A DNA stretch of 64,000 nt, taken from positions 10,059 through 74,058 of the forward strand of contig JAKFEW010000053.1 in the NCBI GenBank assembly GCA_036675505.1, in the 5' to 3' direction. The DNA is from JAKFEW01 sp036675505. Lineage in GTDB: Bacteria; Cyanobacteriota; Sericytochromatia; S15B-MN24; JAQBPE01. The number at the start of each line of letters is the position of its first letter. Position 1 is the first letter of the stretch. Shown piece by piece: positions 9,182 to 19,469 of the stretch. The notes below the pieces were generated by a model. That model had not been told where the DNA came from and did not search any database. It was given only the letters and a program-made list of their open reading frames with translations. A program made the position numbers and the translations under genes.

Positions 9182-9520
9182 ATGCGCTACATGATTGCTT
9201 CGTTGATCGCCGCCACCCTCGCCTTCCTGGCTGCGAGCTACTTGCTGCCTGGCTTCACGGTCAAAGACCCCGTCGCCGCGGCCGTCGGCGCGCTGGCGCT
9301 CGGCGTCGCGAACGCGCTCATCCGGCCGCTCATCATCCTCTTCACGCTGCCGGTCACGGTGTTGACGCTCGGGCTCTTCTTGATCGTCGTCAACGGCCTG
9401 ATGCTCTGGCTCGTCACGCTGGTGGTGCCGGGCGTCGCCGTCGCGAACTTCGGCTGGGCGATCGCGGCCGCGGTGGTGATCGCGATCGTCAACGCCGTGC
9501 TCGGCGCGATCCTCCAGTAG
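9182..9520 (+). CDS. Phage holin family 4-like membrane protein
   Basis: A 112-residue, almost wholly hydrophobic protein with four predicted membrane helices. GVANALIRPLI and the later INAVLGAIL segment are typical of the PF04020 (phage holin family 4, superfamily II) group. Despite the name, these are widespread small chromosomal inner-membrane proteins of unknown function. No phage gene is nearby. There is no clear ribosome binding site, and the -10 box is 6 nt upstream of the ATG. Confidence 0.85.
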   Translation: MRYMIASLIAATLAFLAASYLLPGFTVKDPVAAAVGALALGVANALIRPLIILFTLPVTVLTLGLFLIVVNGLMLWLVTLVVPGVAVANFGWAIAAAVVIAIVNAVLGAILQ

Positions 9521-9563
9521 ACACCGGGTACAAGGCCCGCGTAGCCACCCCCTGGAGGTCGCC

Positions 9564-9878
9564 ATGGCCGAGATCGATGCCCCCCGGTTCCTTTCCACCG
9601 TGAAGCGCGTGGCGCGCCACGTCCCGTTCGCGAGGCAAGCGCTCGCGATGTACTTCGCGACGCTCGACCGCAAGACGCCCTTCTGGGTGAAGGGCATGGT
9701 CGGCGGCGCGCTCGCGTACTTCGTGATGCCGATCGACGCGATCGCCGACATGCTGCCGCTGCTCGGCTTCACCGACGACGCCGGCGTGATGATCGCGACT
9801 TACCAGGCCGTCTCGCGTCACGTGACGGAGGATCATGAGCTCCAGGCCCAGGAGTGGCTGGAGCGCAACAGCCCGTAG
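9564..9878 (+). CDS. DUF1232 (YkvA-like) protein
   Basis: A 104-residue protein with the DUF1232 signature: a hydrophobic segment leading to MPIDAIADMLPLLGFTDDAG (about 50-69). YkvA-like proteins are small membrane-associated proteins of unknown function. GGAGG precedes the ATG by 7 nt. It follows the holin-like gene by 43 nt on the same strand, so the two may be co-transcribed. Confidence 0.9.
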   Translation: MAEIDAPRFLSTVKRVARHVPFARQALAMYFATLDRKTPFWVKGMVGGALAYFVMPIDAIADMLPLLGFTDDAGVMIATYQAVSRHVTEDHELQAQEWLERNSP

Positions 9879-9952
9879 CCCAGGGCGGGCACCTCCACGC
9901 CGTTGTCGAGGCGGTACGTCCGGGCGTGTAGAATGAGGCCCTGGAGGACACC

Positions 9953-10600
9953 ATGCTGCACGAGCTCGCCCCGGGCGTGATGGCCTGGGAGGCCAAGGAC
10001 GCCACCGCTTTCCGCGCCTTCGCGATTCACGCCGACGATGAGGTCGTGCTCGTCGATCCGCTGGTCACCGACGAGGCCGAGATGGGCCAGATCCGCGCGC
10101 TCGGGCGCGTCGTCGCGATCCTGTTGACCACGCCGTGGCACGATCGCGACGCGGCCAACGCCGCGAACGTCTGGGGCGCGCCGGTGTACGCCCAGCCCGA
10201 GGGGCTCGCCGAGCTGTCGTCGAAAATCGGGGCCCAGCCCTTCCCGCACCAACTGCCGCTCGGGCTCGAGGCCATCCACGTGCCCGCCGCGTTCCCGGGC
10301 ATGGTCGCGATCTACGACGCGCGCGACGGCGGCACGCTGATGCCGGGCGATCTCTGGCACAACGAGGCGTTCGCCCGCTTCAACCCGCTGATGCGGTTCT
10401 TCATCAAGCATTTCATCAAGCTGCGCGACGGCCTCCATCCGTTCCCGCCGTCGAAGGCGAGGGACCCGGAGGCGGTCCGCCGCGCGCTCGATTTGATGCT
10501 CGCGGAAAGGCCCATGAAGCGTCTGCTCGTCTCCCATGGCGCCTGCCTCGTCGATGGCGCGGAGGGGCGCATGAAGGCGCGGTTGGCCAAGGGGCCCTAA
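9953..10600 (+). CDS. Metallo-beta-lactamase-fold-like protein, degenerate metal site
   Basis: A 215-residue protein with the strand order of MBL-fold hydrolases: an ADDEVVLVDPL strand, TTPWHDRDAA where HxHxDH is expected, GTLMPGDLWH in the GDxxF region and RLLVSHGA near the C-terminus. Only part of the metal site is kept (HDRD instead of HxHxD), so it may be non-catalytic. TAGAAT at 9929-9934 gives a 12-nt leader. The stop overlaps by 4 nt the stop of the convergent histidine kinase gene. Confidence 0.65.
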   Translation: MLHELAPGVMAWEAKDATAFRAFAIHADDEVVLVDPLVTDEAEMGQIRALGRVVAILLTTPWHDRDAANAANVWGAPVYAQPEGLAELSSKIGAQPFPHQLPLGLEAIHVPAAFPGMVAIYDARDGGTLMPGDLWHNEAFARFNPLMRFFIKHFIKLRDGLHPFPPSKARDPEAVRRALDLMLAERPMKRLLVSHGACLVDGAEGRMKARLAKGP

Positions 10601-11964
10601 GCCGGCCTGGCCTCGCCGTCCGGTCCGAGCGCGACGCGGGGCACCTCGAAAGTGACCGTGATGCCGCGATCCGGGTTCCGGCTGATGGCGATCGCCCCGT
10701 GGTGGCCGTCCTCCACGATCGCGCGCGCGATCGCGAGGCCCAGCCCGGTGCCGCCGGCCGCACGGGTCATCGACGTGTCCTCCTGGTAGAACCTCATGAA
10801 CACGCGGTCGAGGTTCTCCGGCGCGATGCCGACGCCGTCGTCGTGGATCGCCACGCGGGCCGCTGTCGGGGTTCCCACGAGGGACACGCGTACGTGGCCA
10901 CCGGGAGGAGTGAACTTCGCCGCGTTGGTGAGCAAGCAGGCGAGCACCTGGGCGATGCGGCGCTGATCGACCTCGGCCTCGAGCGGCTCTTCGGGCAGGT
11001 CGAGCCCGATCGCCACGTGTTTGTCGCCGAACAGGTGGTCGAGCGCCTGGACGGCGCCTGCGACCAGCTCGCGCATATCGGTGGGCACGAACGCGTAAGC
11101 CAGCATGCCCGATTCCACCTTGGTGACGTCGAGGACGTCCTCGACCAGCCCGACGAACCGCTCGACGTTCACTTCGAGCATCCCGACGATCTCGAGCTGC
11201 CTGGCCGTCAGGTTCCCGGACTCCGAGGTCGTGAGCAGCCAGGCCGCCGTCTTGATCGCGGTGAGCGGGGTGCGGAACTCGTGGCTCATGTTGCCGATGA
11301 AGTCCGCCTGGATCCGCTGCATCTCGCGCAACTCGGCGTTCTGCCCGCGCAGCCGGCCCTCGAGCTCGCTCAGGAAGTATACGATCATCGCCATGCCGAG
11401 CAGGAGGTGGAGCAGCCCTGAAACCGTGAAGCCCACCCAGGCTACGCCCGCCTGCACCAAAATGGGGTACGCCAGCACGAACAGGCCGGTCGCGATGACC
11501 AGGCCGGCCAGCCAGCGCTTCGGCGCGCCGTGGTTCGCGGGGTCGTGGATGAGGTCCAGGCCGAGCCGGATCTGCGTGCCGATGTAGTAGATCAGCGTCG
11601 GCACGACGGCGACCTCGAAAGGCTCCCCCCTCACGGTCGCGACGATGAAGAAGATCGTGGGTGCCGCGACCAGCGGCATGGAGACGTACAGCGGGATGGT
11701 GCGGCCGACGATGGCCCGGCCCGTGAGGACCGACAGCCAGCCGCTCGCCACGTAGATGACCACCTCGACCGTGGCGATCGCCGCGCGGTGCCCCGCGAAC
11801 ATGCCGATGACCTCGAGCACCAGGGTCAAGAACAGCAAGGCGTAGCTCGCCGTCCACAGCCGAAAGTAGCGCCGCGCGTGAACCGCGGTGATCCCGAGCG
11901 CGAAGGCCAGCGGGATGAGGACCCCGACGGGGTTGATCAGGATGGCGAATTGTTCGAGGTTCAT
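10597..11964 (-). CDS. Membrane-bound sensor histidine kinase
   Basis: A 455-residue histidine kinase. Residues 1-200 hold about six or seven membrane helices with no large extracellular loop, so it probably senses through the membrane. A short linker follows, then the H-box FIGNMSHEFRTPL with phospho-acceptor His228. The ATPase part has the N-box (LLTNAAKFTPPGG), G1 (DDGVGI) and G2 (GTGLGLAI), all intact. No response regulator gene is adjacent, so it is an orphan kinase. It is divergent from the PLP-GNAT fusion gene at 12097. Confidence 0.93.
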   Translation of the reverse strand: MNLEQFAILINPVGVLIPLAFALGITAVHARRYFRLWTASYALLFLTLVLEVIGMFAGHRAAIATVEVVIYVASGWLSVLTGRAIVGRTIPLYVSMPLVAAPTIFFIVATVRGEPFEVAVVPTLIYYIGTQIRLGLDLIHDPANHGAPKRWLAGLVIATGLFVLAYPILVQAGVAWVGFTVSGLLHLLLGMAMIVYFLSELEGRLRGQNAELREMQRIQADFIGNMSHEFRTPLTAIKTAAWLLTTSESGNLTARQLEIVGMLEVNVERFVGLVEDVLDVTKVESGMLAYAFVPTDMRELVAGAVQALDHLFGDKHVAIGLDLPEEPLEAEVDQRRIAQVLACLLTNAAKFTPPGGHVRVSLVGTPTAARVAIHDDGVGIAPENLDRVFMRFYQEDTSMTRAAGGTGLGLAIARAIVEDGHHGAIAISRNPDRGITVTFEVPRVALGPDGEARPA

Positions 11965-12096
11965 GGCGAGGGTGCGTCCAGTCTAGGCGGTGACGTGCGG
12001 AAACCGCAACCGCCACCAAACAAGCTATCTTTTATTATGGCAGAAATGTTACAATTCGAAACATTTTACCTATGAGGACCGGAGGGTTGCCCGAGC

Positions 12097-14550
12097 ATGC
12101 GTAAACGCAGCGAAGTCCTGGACATGATGGATCGGCTTTTCACGCCGGCAGCCCGACGAGGCCTGCTCTATTGCGAGGCCGAAGCCGTCGGCGCGGATGG
12201 GCGCACGGTGCGACTGGGCGGCCGGGACCTCGTCCAGTTCAGCTCGTGCAGCTACCTGGGGCTCGAGACGCACCCGGCCCTGAAGCAGGGCGCGATCGCC
12301 GCCATCGAGCGCTATGGCACGCAGTTCTCGGCCTCCCGCGCCGCGATTTCGTGCCCGCTGTACGCGGAACTCGAGGACCTGCTCGCCGATCTTTTCGGGA
12401 CCCCGGCGCTGGTCGCCCCGACGACGACGCTGGCCCATGCCGCCGCGTTGCCGGTGATCGTCGACGAACGGGACGCCGTGATCCTGGATCAACAAGTCCA
12501 TGCCAGCGTGATGGCGTCGATCGACCACGCGATCGTGCAAGGGACCCATGTCGAGGTGCTGCGCCACAACCGGCTGGACCTGCTCGAGGCGCGCATCCGC
12601 GACCTCCGCCAGCGCCACCGCAAGGTCTGGTATCTGGGCGACGGCGTTTACAGCATGCACGGCGACCTGGCGCCGATGAGCGGGCTCGCCGAGCTGCTCG
12701 ATCGCTATGAATGCCTGAACCTGTACATGGACGACGCCCATGGCATGTCCTGGACCGGCCCGCACGGCCGCGGCTACGTGCTGGCGCAGCTGCCCCGCCA
12801 TGAACGAATGATCGTCGCGACCTCCTTCGCGAAGGCCTTCGGGGTCGGCGGCGGCGTGCTCGTCGTGCCGGACGCCGAGACGCGGCGGCGCCTGCGGACG
12901 GTGGGCTCGTCGTTCACGTTCTCGGGCCCGCTCCAGCCGGCGAACCTGGGGGCGGCGATCGCCTCGGCCGGCCTCCACCTTTCAGGCGAGGTGGCGCGCC
13001 TGCAGGCCGAGCTGGCGGCGCGGATGGCGCGCTGGAATTCGCTTTGCGAGGCGCATGGCCTGCCGCTCGCCTCGAAGGCCGACGTGCCGATCCGCTTCAT
13101 CGGCACCGGGCGCCCGCAGGTCGCCTACGCGCTGGTCGCGCGCATGATGGAAGAGGGCTTCTTCCCCACGCTTTCGGTGTTCCCGACCGTGCCGATGAAG
13201 CAGGCGGGCGTCCGCTTCGCGCTCAACCTCCACCAGACCGACGACGACCTGGAACGGGCGGTCGCGGCGATCGCCCACCACCTGCCGCGCGAGCTGGCCC
13301 GCGAGGGCAGCAGCCTCGCCGAGGTGCAGGCGGCCTTCGATCTCGCGCCGCCGCCCGGTCCGGGCCCGGCCGACGCCCCTGCCCGGCTGGTGGAGGCGGC
13401 GCCCGCCGCCGGGCTCAGCCTGGAGCACCATCCGACCGCGGCGGCGCTCGACGCGCAGGAGTGGGATCGGCTGCTCGGCAGCCAGGGCACCTACGACGTG
13501 AACGGCCTGCTCTTCCTGGAGGCGGCCTTCACGGGCAACCCGGAGCCCGAGAACAACTGGCGCTTCCACTACCTGATCGTTCGTGACGCCGATCGCCGGC
13601 CGGTGCTCGCGACCTTTTTCACGGCGGCGCGCTGGAAGGACGACCTGCTGGCCCCCGCCGACGTCTCGCGCGAGGTGGAGGCCCGCCGGGTCCAGGATCC
13701 CGGCTTCCTCACCTCCGAGGCCGTCACGATGGGCTCGCTTCTGTCCGAAGGCGCCCACCTGTGGCTCGATCGCGCGCGCGACTGGCGCGGCGCGCTCGAC
13801 CTCGTGCTGCGGACCATGGAGCGCGAGCAGGCCCGGCTGGGCGCCGACCACCTCGTCGTCCGCGACGTGCAAGCCAGTGACCACGAGGTCCAGGACGTCC
13901 TCACGGAGCGCGGCTTCGCGCGCGTGCCGATGCCCGAGAGCCTGACGCTCGAGCTCGACTGGGCCGACGACGCGGCGTATATGGCGAAGCTCTCCGCGAA
14001 GGCGCGCCTGCACCAGCGCAAGAAGGTGCTGCCGTTCGACGGCTGGTACGACGAGGCGATCCGCGATCGCCGCGCCACAGCCCTCTCGCCAGCGCTGCAC
14101 GCGCACCTCTACGCACTCTATGAGGCCGTGGCCGCCCGCAACCTGGACTTCAACGCCTTCCGGCTGCCGCGCAAGCTCTTCGCCACGATGCTCGGCCACC
14201 CGCGCTGGGAGATCATGGCGTTGTCCCTGCGCGCGCCTCACGACGCCGGAACCGACGGCCTCCCGGTGGCCTTCATGGCCTCCTACCGCGGAGACGACCA
14301 TTACGTGCCGCTCGTGTGCGGGCTCGATTACCGCTACGTCACGTCCCACGGCGCTTACCGCCAGCTCCTGCGGCGGACGATCATGCGCGCGTGGCGCGAG
14401 GGCTTCACGCGCATCCACTTCGGCATCGGCGCGGCGCATGAGAAGACGCGGTTCGGCTGCAAGGCCCGTCAGAGCCATGTGTTCATGCAATCCAGCGATG
14501 GCTATGCGATGGAGGTGCTCGGCCAGATGATGAAGACCGTCCGACGCTGA
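12097..14550 (+). CDS. PLP-dependent acyl-CoA synthase/aminotransferase fused to GNAT acyltransferase
   Basis: An 817-residue fusion. Residues 1-400 are a fold-type I PLP enzyme of the 8-amino-7-oxononanoate synthase/KBL family: SSCSYLGL at 49, DDAHGMSWTGPHGRG, and ATSFAKAFG with PLP lysine Lys246. These enzymes condense an acyl-CoA with an amino acid. After a Pro-rich linker, residues 430-817 look like a FemAB/GNAT-type acyltransferase ending IHFGIGAAHEKTRFGCKA. The same bifunctional architecture is known in other bacteria, but the product is not established; a sphingoid-like or acyl-amino-acid lipid is a guess. GGAGG lies 11 nt before the ATG. A TACAAT at 12050 is a possible -10. A palindromic element follows the stop immediately. 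Confidence 0.85.
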   Translation: MRKRSEVLDMMDRLFTPAARRGLLYCEAEAVGADGRTVRLGGRDLVQFSSCSYLGLETHPALKQGAIAAIERYGTQFSASRAAISCPLYAELEDLLADLFGTPALVAPTTTLAHAAALPVIVDERDAVILDQQVHASVMASIDHAIVQGTHVEVLRHNRLDLLEARIRDLRQRHRKVWYLGDGVYSMHGDLAPMSGLAELLDRYECLNLYMDDAHGMSWTGPHGRGYVLAQLPRHERMIVATSFAKAFGVGGGVLVVPDAETRRRLRTVGSSFTFSGPLQPANLGAAIASAGLHLSGEVARLQAELAARMARWNSLCEAHGLPLASKADVPIRFIGTGRPQVAYALVARMMEEGFFPTLSVFPTVPMKQAGVRFALNLHQTDDDLERAVAAIAHHLPRELAREGSSLAEVQAAFDLAPPPGPGPADAPARLVEAAPAAGLSLEHHPTAAALDAQEWDRLLGSQGTYDVNGLLFLEAAFTGNPEPENNWRFHYLIVRDADRRPVLATFFTAARWKDDLLAPADVSREVEARRVQDPGFLTSEAVTMGSLLSEGAHLWLDRARDWRGALDLVLRTMEREQARLGADHLVVRDVQASDHEVQDVLTERGFARVPMPESLTLELDWADDAAYMAKLSAKARLHQRKKVLPFDGWYDEAIRDRRATALSPALHAHLYALYEAVAARNLDFNAFRLPRKLFATMLGHPRWEIMALSLRAPHDAGTDGLPVAFMASYRGDDHYVPLVCGLDYRYVTSHGAYRQLLRRTIMRAWREGFTRIHFGIGAAHEKTRFGCKARQSHVFMQSSDGYAMEVLGQMMKTVRR

Positions 14551-14578
14551 GGCCAGATAACACTCGTTATCCGGGGCC
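14551..14578. repeat. GATAAC-N4-GTTATC palindromic element, copy 1
   Basis: It begins right after the stop codon of the fusion gene. GATAAC (14556-14561) and GTTATC (14566-14571) flank ACTC, with GGCC at both ends. It can fold as a hairpin but has no T-tract, so it is not a classical terminator. Sister copies are at 45671 and 53194. Confidence 0.7.
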
Positions 14579-14620
14579 CCTGGGCGTGTATGATGGGAGG
14601 CCGCTTGTTTGGAGGGTCCC

Positions 14621-14995
14621 ATGTTCCTGCACGTCCGCCTCAAGGTCCGCGATATGGACCGCGCGATCGCCTTCTACACCACGCACCTCGGCTTCAGCGT
14701 GCGCACTCGCAAGACCTCGCCGCGCGGGTCGCAGCTGACGTTCCTGGCCTATCCGGGCACGCCCACCGAGATCGAGCTGGCCTACCTCCCCTGGGACCCG
14801 GATTTCCAGCTGAATGAAGACATCTTCCACCTGGCCTTCATGGTCGAAGACATGCACGCGACGCTCGACCAGATGCGCGCGGGCGGCGTGAAGGTGACCG
14901 AGGAGCCCTCCGAGCGCGGCGCGGGCGGTTTCATGGCCTTCATCGAGGACCCCGACGGCTACGAGATCGAGCTGCTGTCGGGCGCCCCGCTCTAG
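14621..14995 (+). CDS. VOC / glyoxalase-like protein
   Basis: A 124-residue single-module-pair VOC protein. It has the glyoxalase I pattern: FLHVRLKVRDMDRAIAFYT at the start, IELAY, DIFHLAFMVEDM, and the C-terminal DPDGYEIELLS. Metal ligand positions His and Glu are kept (H4, E52, H72, E119, approximately), which fits lactoylglutathione lyase or a related lyase. The start at 14621 is chosen because GGAGG lies 5 nt upstream; the in-frame TTG at 14609 overlaps that site. It is followed by the OYE gene after 3 nt, so they are an operon. Confidence 0.85.
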   Translation: MFLHVRLKVRDMDRAIAFYTTHLGFSVRTRKTSPRGSQLTFLAYPGTPTEIELAYLPWDPDFQLNEDIFHLAFMVEDMHATLDQMRAGGVKVTEEPSERGAGGFMAFIEDPDGYEIELLSGAPL

Positions 14996-14998
14996 ATC

Positions 14999-16222
<1,224 letters not shown>

Positions 16223-16615
16223 CCTACCCGAGGGGGTAGATCAGCCCCAGAGAACCCTTTCCCTCTCTGGGTGGGTTCGAGGGGCGGCTGGAAAGGGGGA
16301 GAGGGAGAAGGGTGGTGGGGCGCGTAATGGGTTATGTTAGCTTGTGCGACATGCACCATTTTACATAACCTCAGCCTGTCCCCATAACCCCCAACCCACG
16401 GTCGTTTCAGGATCAACCCGGCCCCCGACCCGACCATCCCGCCAGCGGATCCAAACGCCGGCGGGATGCCGTTCATGCGACATAAATGATCCCCGATCGG
16501 ATCGTCGTCAGATCCGCAAAACCCGCCCAGTGAAATGAATCGAAACAAAGGAGAGGGCTTTCTTGTGACATAACCCACAGCGGGATCTCGGCATTATGTT
16601 ATGTATAATTGCGTT
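16223..16615 (+). promoter_or_regulatory. Intergenic region with repeated ACATAACC motif upstream of dam
   Basis: No gene is visible in 393 bp. The region is AT-richer than its surroundings and holds GGTTATGT at 16330, ACATAACC at 16363, CATAACCC at 16383 and ACATAACCC at 16568, then TATAAT at 16604-16609. The -10 ends 6 nt before the ATG of the methylase gene, so the message may be leaderless. The motif copies could be operator sites. The first 100 bp is a purine/pyrimidine-rich stretch without clear function. Confidence 0.5.
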
Positions 16616-17467
16616 ATGCCACCTACCGCCTTGCAAACCGCCATCGTCCCCGTCCGGGTCCCCGAAGCCACTCCGTTCGTGAAGTGGGTCGGCGGGAAGC
16701 GCTCGCTGATGCCTCAGCTGACCGCGCGGCTTCCCCAGCGCTTCAACGCGTACCATGAGCCGTTCGTCGGCGGTGGCGCCGTGTTCTTCGCGCTCCAGCC
16801 CAAGGCCGCCGTCCTCGCGGACGACAACGCCGAACTCATCAACGCCTACACCGTCGTGCGCGACGAGGCCGAGCGCCTCATCCGCCACCTGCGCACCCAC
16901 CGCGCCGAGGAAGACTACTTCTACGCGTTGCGCGCCCAGGACCCGCGCCAGCTCGATCCGGTCGAGCGCGCTTCGCGCCTGATTTACCTCAACCGCACGT
17001 GCTTCAACGGGCTCTACCGCGTGAACTCGCGCGGCGGCTTCAACGTGCCGTTCGGGCGCTACAAGAACCCGCAAATCTGCAACGAGGTGGGCCTGCGCGC
17101 GGCTTCAGCCGCCCTGCGCGGCGCCGACCTCCGCCACGACACCTACGAGCACGTGCTGGACACGGCCCGGCGCAGCGACTTCGTGTATTTCGACCCGCCG
17201 TACCACCCGCTCTCGGCGACCTCGAACTTCACGAGCTACACGGCCGGCTCGTTCGGCGAGCGCGATCAGCGACGCCTCGCCGACGTCTACCGCACGCTCG
17301 CGTCGCGCGGCTGCAAGGTGATGCTGAGCAACTCCGACACGCCGCTGATCCACGAACTCTACGGCGACTTCAACATCGAGATCGTGGCCGCGCCGCGCCT
17401 GGTCAACCGGGACGCGACGAAGCGGGGCCCGGTCAACGAGGTGCTGGTCCGCAACTACCGGCGGTAG
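16616..17467 (+). CDS. dam: DNA adenine methylase, orphan Dam type
   Basis: A 283-residue D12-class N6-adenine methyltransferase. Motif X FVKWVGGKRSLM, motif I EPFVGGGAVFF and motif IV DPPYHPLSATSNFTSY are intact, as is the N-terminal half of the family's target recognition region. Members of this class normally methylate GATC. No restriction gene is adjacent, so it is an orphan enzyme for a genomic mark. This fits the high density of GCGATCGC, which contains GATC. The start at 16616 (MPPTALQ) is preferred to ATG 16601 because 16601 would place the -10 box inside the gene. Confidence 0.92.
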   Translation: MPPTALQTAIVPVRVPEATPFVKWVGGKRSLMPQLTARLPQRFNAYHEPFVGGGAVFFALQPKAAVLADDNAELINAYTVVRDEAERLIRHLRTHRAEEDYFYALRAQDPRQLDPVERASRLIYLNRTCFNGLYRVNSRGGFNVPFGRYKNPQICNEVGLRAASAALRGADLRHDTYEHVLDTARRSDFVYFDPPYHPLSATSNFTSYTAGSFGERDQRRLADVYRTLASRGCKVMLSNSDTPLIHELYGDFNIEIVAAPRLVNRDATKRGPVNEVLVRNYRR

Positions 17468-17473
17468 GCCCGG

Positions 17474-18100
17474 TCAGTCCGCGTAGTACTGCGCCATCTC
17501 CGCCACCTGTTGCTTCGTGAGCTTCAGGTGGACGGCGTCCTTGTCCACGCGGTCGATCCAGCTCATCGGCGCCTTCACGTCGCGCGTGAAGATGAAGCCG
17601 CGCCGGATCACGAAGCCGGTCATCTCGTTGGAGACGTCGTCGACGATCACGCGGTCGATGCGGCCGCAATGGCCGTCCGTGCACTCGACCGCGGTGCCTG
17701 ACTCGAGCGCCACGTCATCCTCCGGGATGTTCTCCTTCACGTGGGCGCCCTCGAGCATCATCGGGTTCACGCCGCCCCAACCCGGCTGCAGCGGCCAGAT
17801 GATGCCGCCCATCGGGAAGGCGACAGGATACTCCCAGCCTTCGATCGGATCGGTGAACTCGGTCTCCTCGTAATCCGGGTAGCCCTTGAGCTCCTCGTTC
17901 GTCGTATCGAGCCAGACCTCGCGCTCGCCAATCTTGACCACGTGCTCGAACGGCACGACCACGTTCCGGCCGAACAACACCCCCTTGTGCACGATCAGGT
18001 GCGTGACCTTGTTCGTGCGCGGGTCCATCGCCACCTTCCAAACGCGCCCGGCCTCGCCGTCGCGGGTGTGCACCGCCGCGTCGATCAGGTTGAACTGCAT
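17474..18100 (-). CDS. Double PRC-barrel domain protein
   Basis: A 208-residue soluble protein with two PRC-barrel-like units, residues about 5-75 (DGEAGRVWKVAMDPRTNKVTHL) and about 125-205 (CTDGHCGRIDRVIVDDVSN). The link contains a Trp/Pro-rich stretch (WPLQPGWGG). PRC-barrels occur in RNA-processing and stress proteins; this stand-alone form has no assigned function. It is convergent with dam, 6 nt away. Confidence 0.85.
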   Translation of the reverse strand: MQFNLIDAAVHTRDGEAGRVWKVAMDPRTNKVTHLIVHKGVLFGRNVVVPFEHVVKIGEREVWLDTTNEELKGYPDYEETEFTDPIEGWEYPVAFPMGGIIWPLQPGWGGVNPMMLEGAHVKENIPEDDVALESGTAVECTDGHCGRIDRVIVDDVSNEMTGFVIRRGFIFTRDVKAPMSWIDRVDKDAVHLKLTKQQVAEMAQYYAD

Positions 18101-18161
18101 GTGTTCCGCCCTCCCCAGACCATACGATCCCGCCCCATCTTAACCAGCGGGCGCGCGTGGG

Positions 18162-19439
18162 TCAGGCGGCAGGCGAGGGATCGCGCGTGGCGATCAGGGC
18201 ATGGAGGCGAGCGGCGAGCGTGTCGAGCGACTCGGTGACGGGGAGATCGCGCACGTATTGCCCCGGCAGGCCGCGCCGGCCGAGCCAGGCGCCGGCCAGG
18301 GCGCCGGTCATCGCGCCGGTCGCGCAGGCGTCGAAGCCCGCGTTGACGGCCGTGAGCATCGCCCGTTCCGGATCTTCCGGGTGGCGCAGGAAGCAGAACA
18401 ACGCCGAAGGCAGGCATTCCAACACGAAGCCGCCGGTCTTGAAGCGCGCCACCGCCTCGGCTGCCGGCGTGTCGCGCTCGAGCGCGAGCGTCACGTCGTG
18501 CAGCCGCGCCGAGGCCTCGAGGTCTATGCCGCGGATCGCCCGCTCGAGCAGGCTGAGGAACACGGCGCGATCGAGCCGGCCGCGCGGGGTGTTGGTGAGG
18601 GCGGCGAGCGCCGTCCCGAAAAGCACGGCGCCCGCCAGCGCCTTGCTGCCGGTATGGGTGATCAGGCTCTGCAGCACCGCCTCCTGGCGCAGGAGCGCGT
18701 AGTCGCTGTGGCGCAGCAGCGCGAGCGGCGCCACCCGCGTGGTGGCGCCGGCGCCGTTGGAGTCCACGCCCGTCACGCACCAGTGCCGGCCGTCGCCGAG
18801 CGCCTGGATCGCCTGGACCGTAGACTTGCCCGGCTTGAGCGCCGAGGGCAGCCAGCGCACCAGCCGCTCGGCGATGTCGTCCATATCGAGCTCGCCGCTG
18901 GCCTCGACCAGGCTCGCGCCGATCAGCAGCGTGAGCTGGGTGTCCTTCGCGATCTGGGCGACGGGCCAGGTGTGGCGCCGGCCGATGCGGGCCACGTAGC
19001 CGCGGATCGGGCCGCCGTAAATCATCTCGATGTCGGCGGGCGAACGCCCCTCGGCGGGGAAGCCGAGCGCCTCGCCCACGCCGAGCCCCACCAGGGCGCC
19101 GGCGAAGCGATCGGCCAGGTCATGCCGCGTGGCCGGCTCCACCTCCGGCAGCTCCGGCAGCAACCCGAGCTTGCCGGTGCCCGGGCGGCCGCGGCGGCGG
19201 CGGGCGACCTGCACGAGCGGCGCCGGCTCGCCCGACGCGTCGATCTCGTAGATCCAGTCGTGGCCGAGTTCGGCCAGCCCCGGGAAGCGAACGTGCATCT
19301 CGTCTTGATCCTCGTCCGGCAGGCGGAAGTGGGTGCAGACGGTGTACGCCGGGTTCTCGAGCTCGACCCTGTGGAAAGTGCAGGTGTCGCCGGCCAGGCA
19401 CTGGCACAGCGTACAGTTCACGTTGATCTCATTCGCCAT
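18162..19439 (-). CDS. ADP-ribosylglycohydrolase-like protein with N-terminal Cys cluster
   Basis: A 425-residue protein. Residues about 110-410 match the ADP-ribosylglycohydrolase (DraG) fold: GALVGLGVGEALG, then KDTQLTL in place of DDT-x-LT, SNGAGATTRVAPL, and GALAGAWLG near the end. The usual second metal site GGDTDT is altered to GFDACAT, so one Asp ligand is missing and catalysis is uncertain. Residues 9-37 hold C9, C12, C14, C20, C35 and two His, a possible Zn or Fe-S site not usual in this family. It may remove ADP-ribose from proteins or only bind it. Confidence 0.8.
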   Translation of the reverse strand: MANEINVNCTLCQCLAGDTCTFHRVELENPAYTVCTHFRLPDEDQDEMHVRFPGLAELGHDWIYEIDASGEPAPLVQVARRRRGRPGTGKLGLLPELPEVEPATRHDLADRFAGALVGLGVGEALGFPAEGRSPADIEMIYGGPIRGYVARIGRRHTWPVAQIAKDTQLTLLIGASLVEASGELDMDDIAERLVRWLPSALKPGKSTVQAIQALGDGRHWCVTGVDSNGAGATTRVAPLALLRHSDYALLRQEAVLQSLITHTGSKALAGAVLFGTALAALTNTPRGRLDRAVFLSLLERAIRGIDLEASARLHDVTLALERDTPAAEAVARFKTGGFVLECLPSALFCFLRHPEDPERAMLTAVNAGFDACATGAMTGALAGAWLGRRGLPGQYVRDLPVTESLDTLAARLHALIATRDPSPAA

Positions 19440-19469
19440 GGAAACGCTCAGCCCCTCCGCGATATCCCA

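Noticed and set aside
9182..9520. A prophage holin
   Set aside because: The family name is historical; no lysis or other phage gene is nearby.
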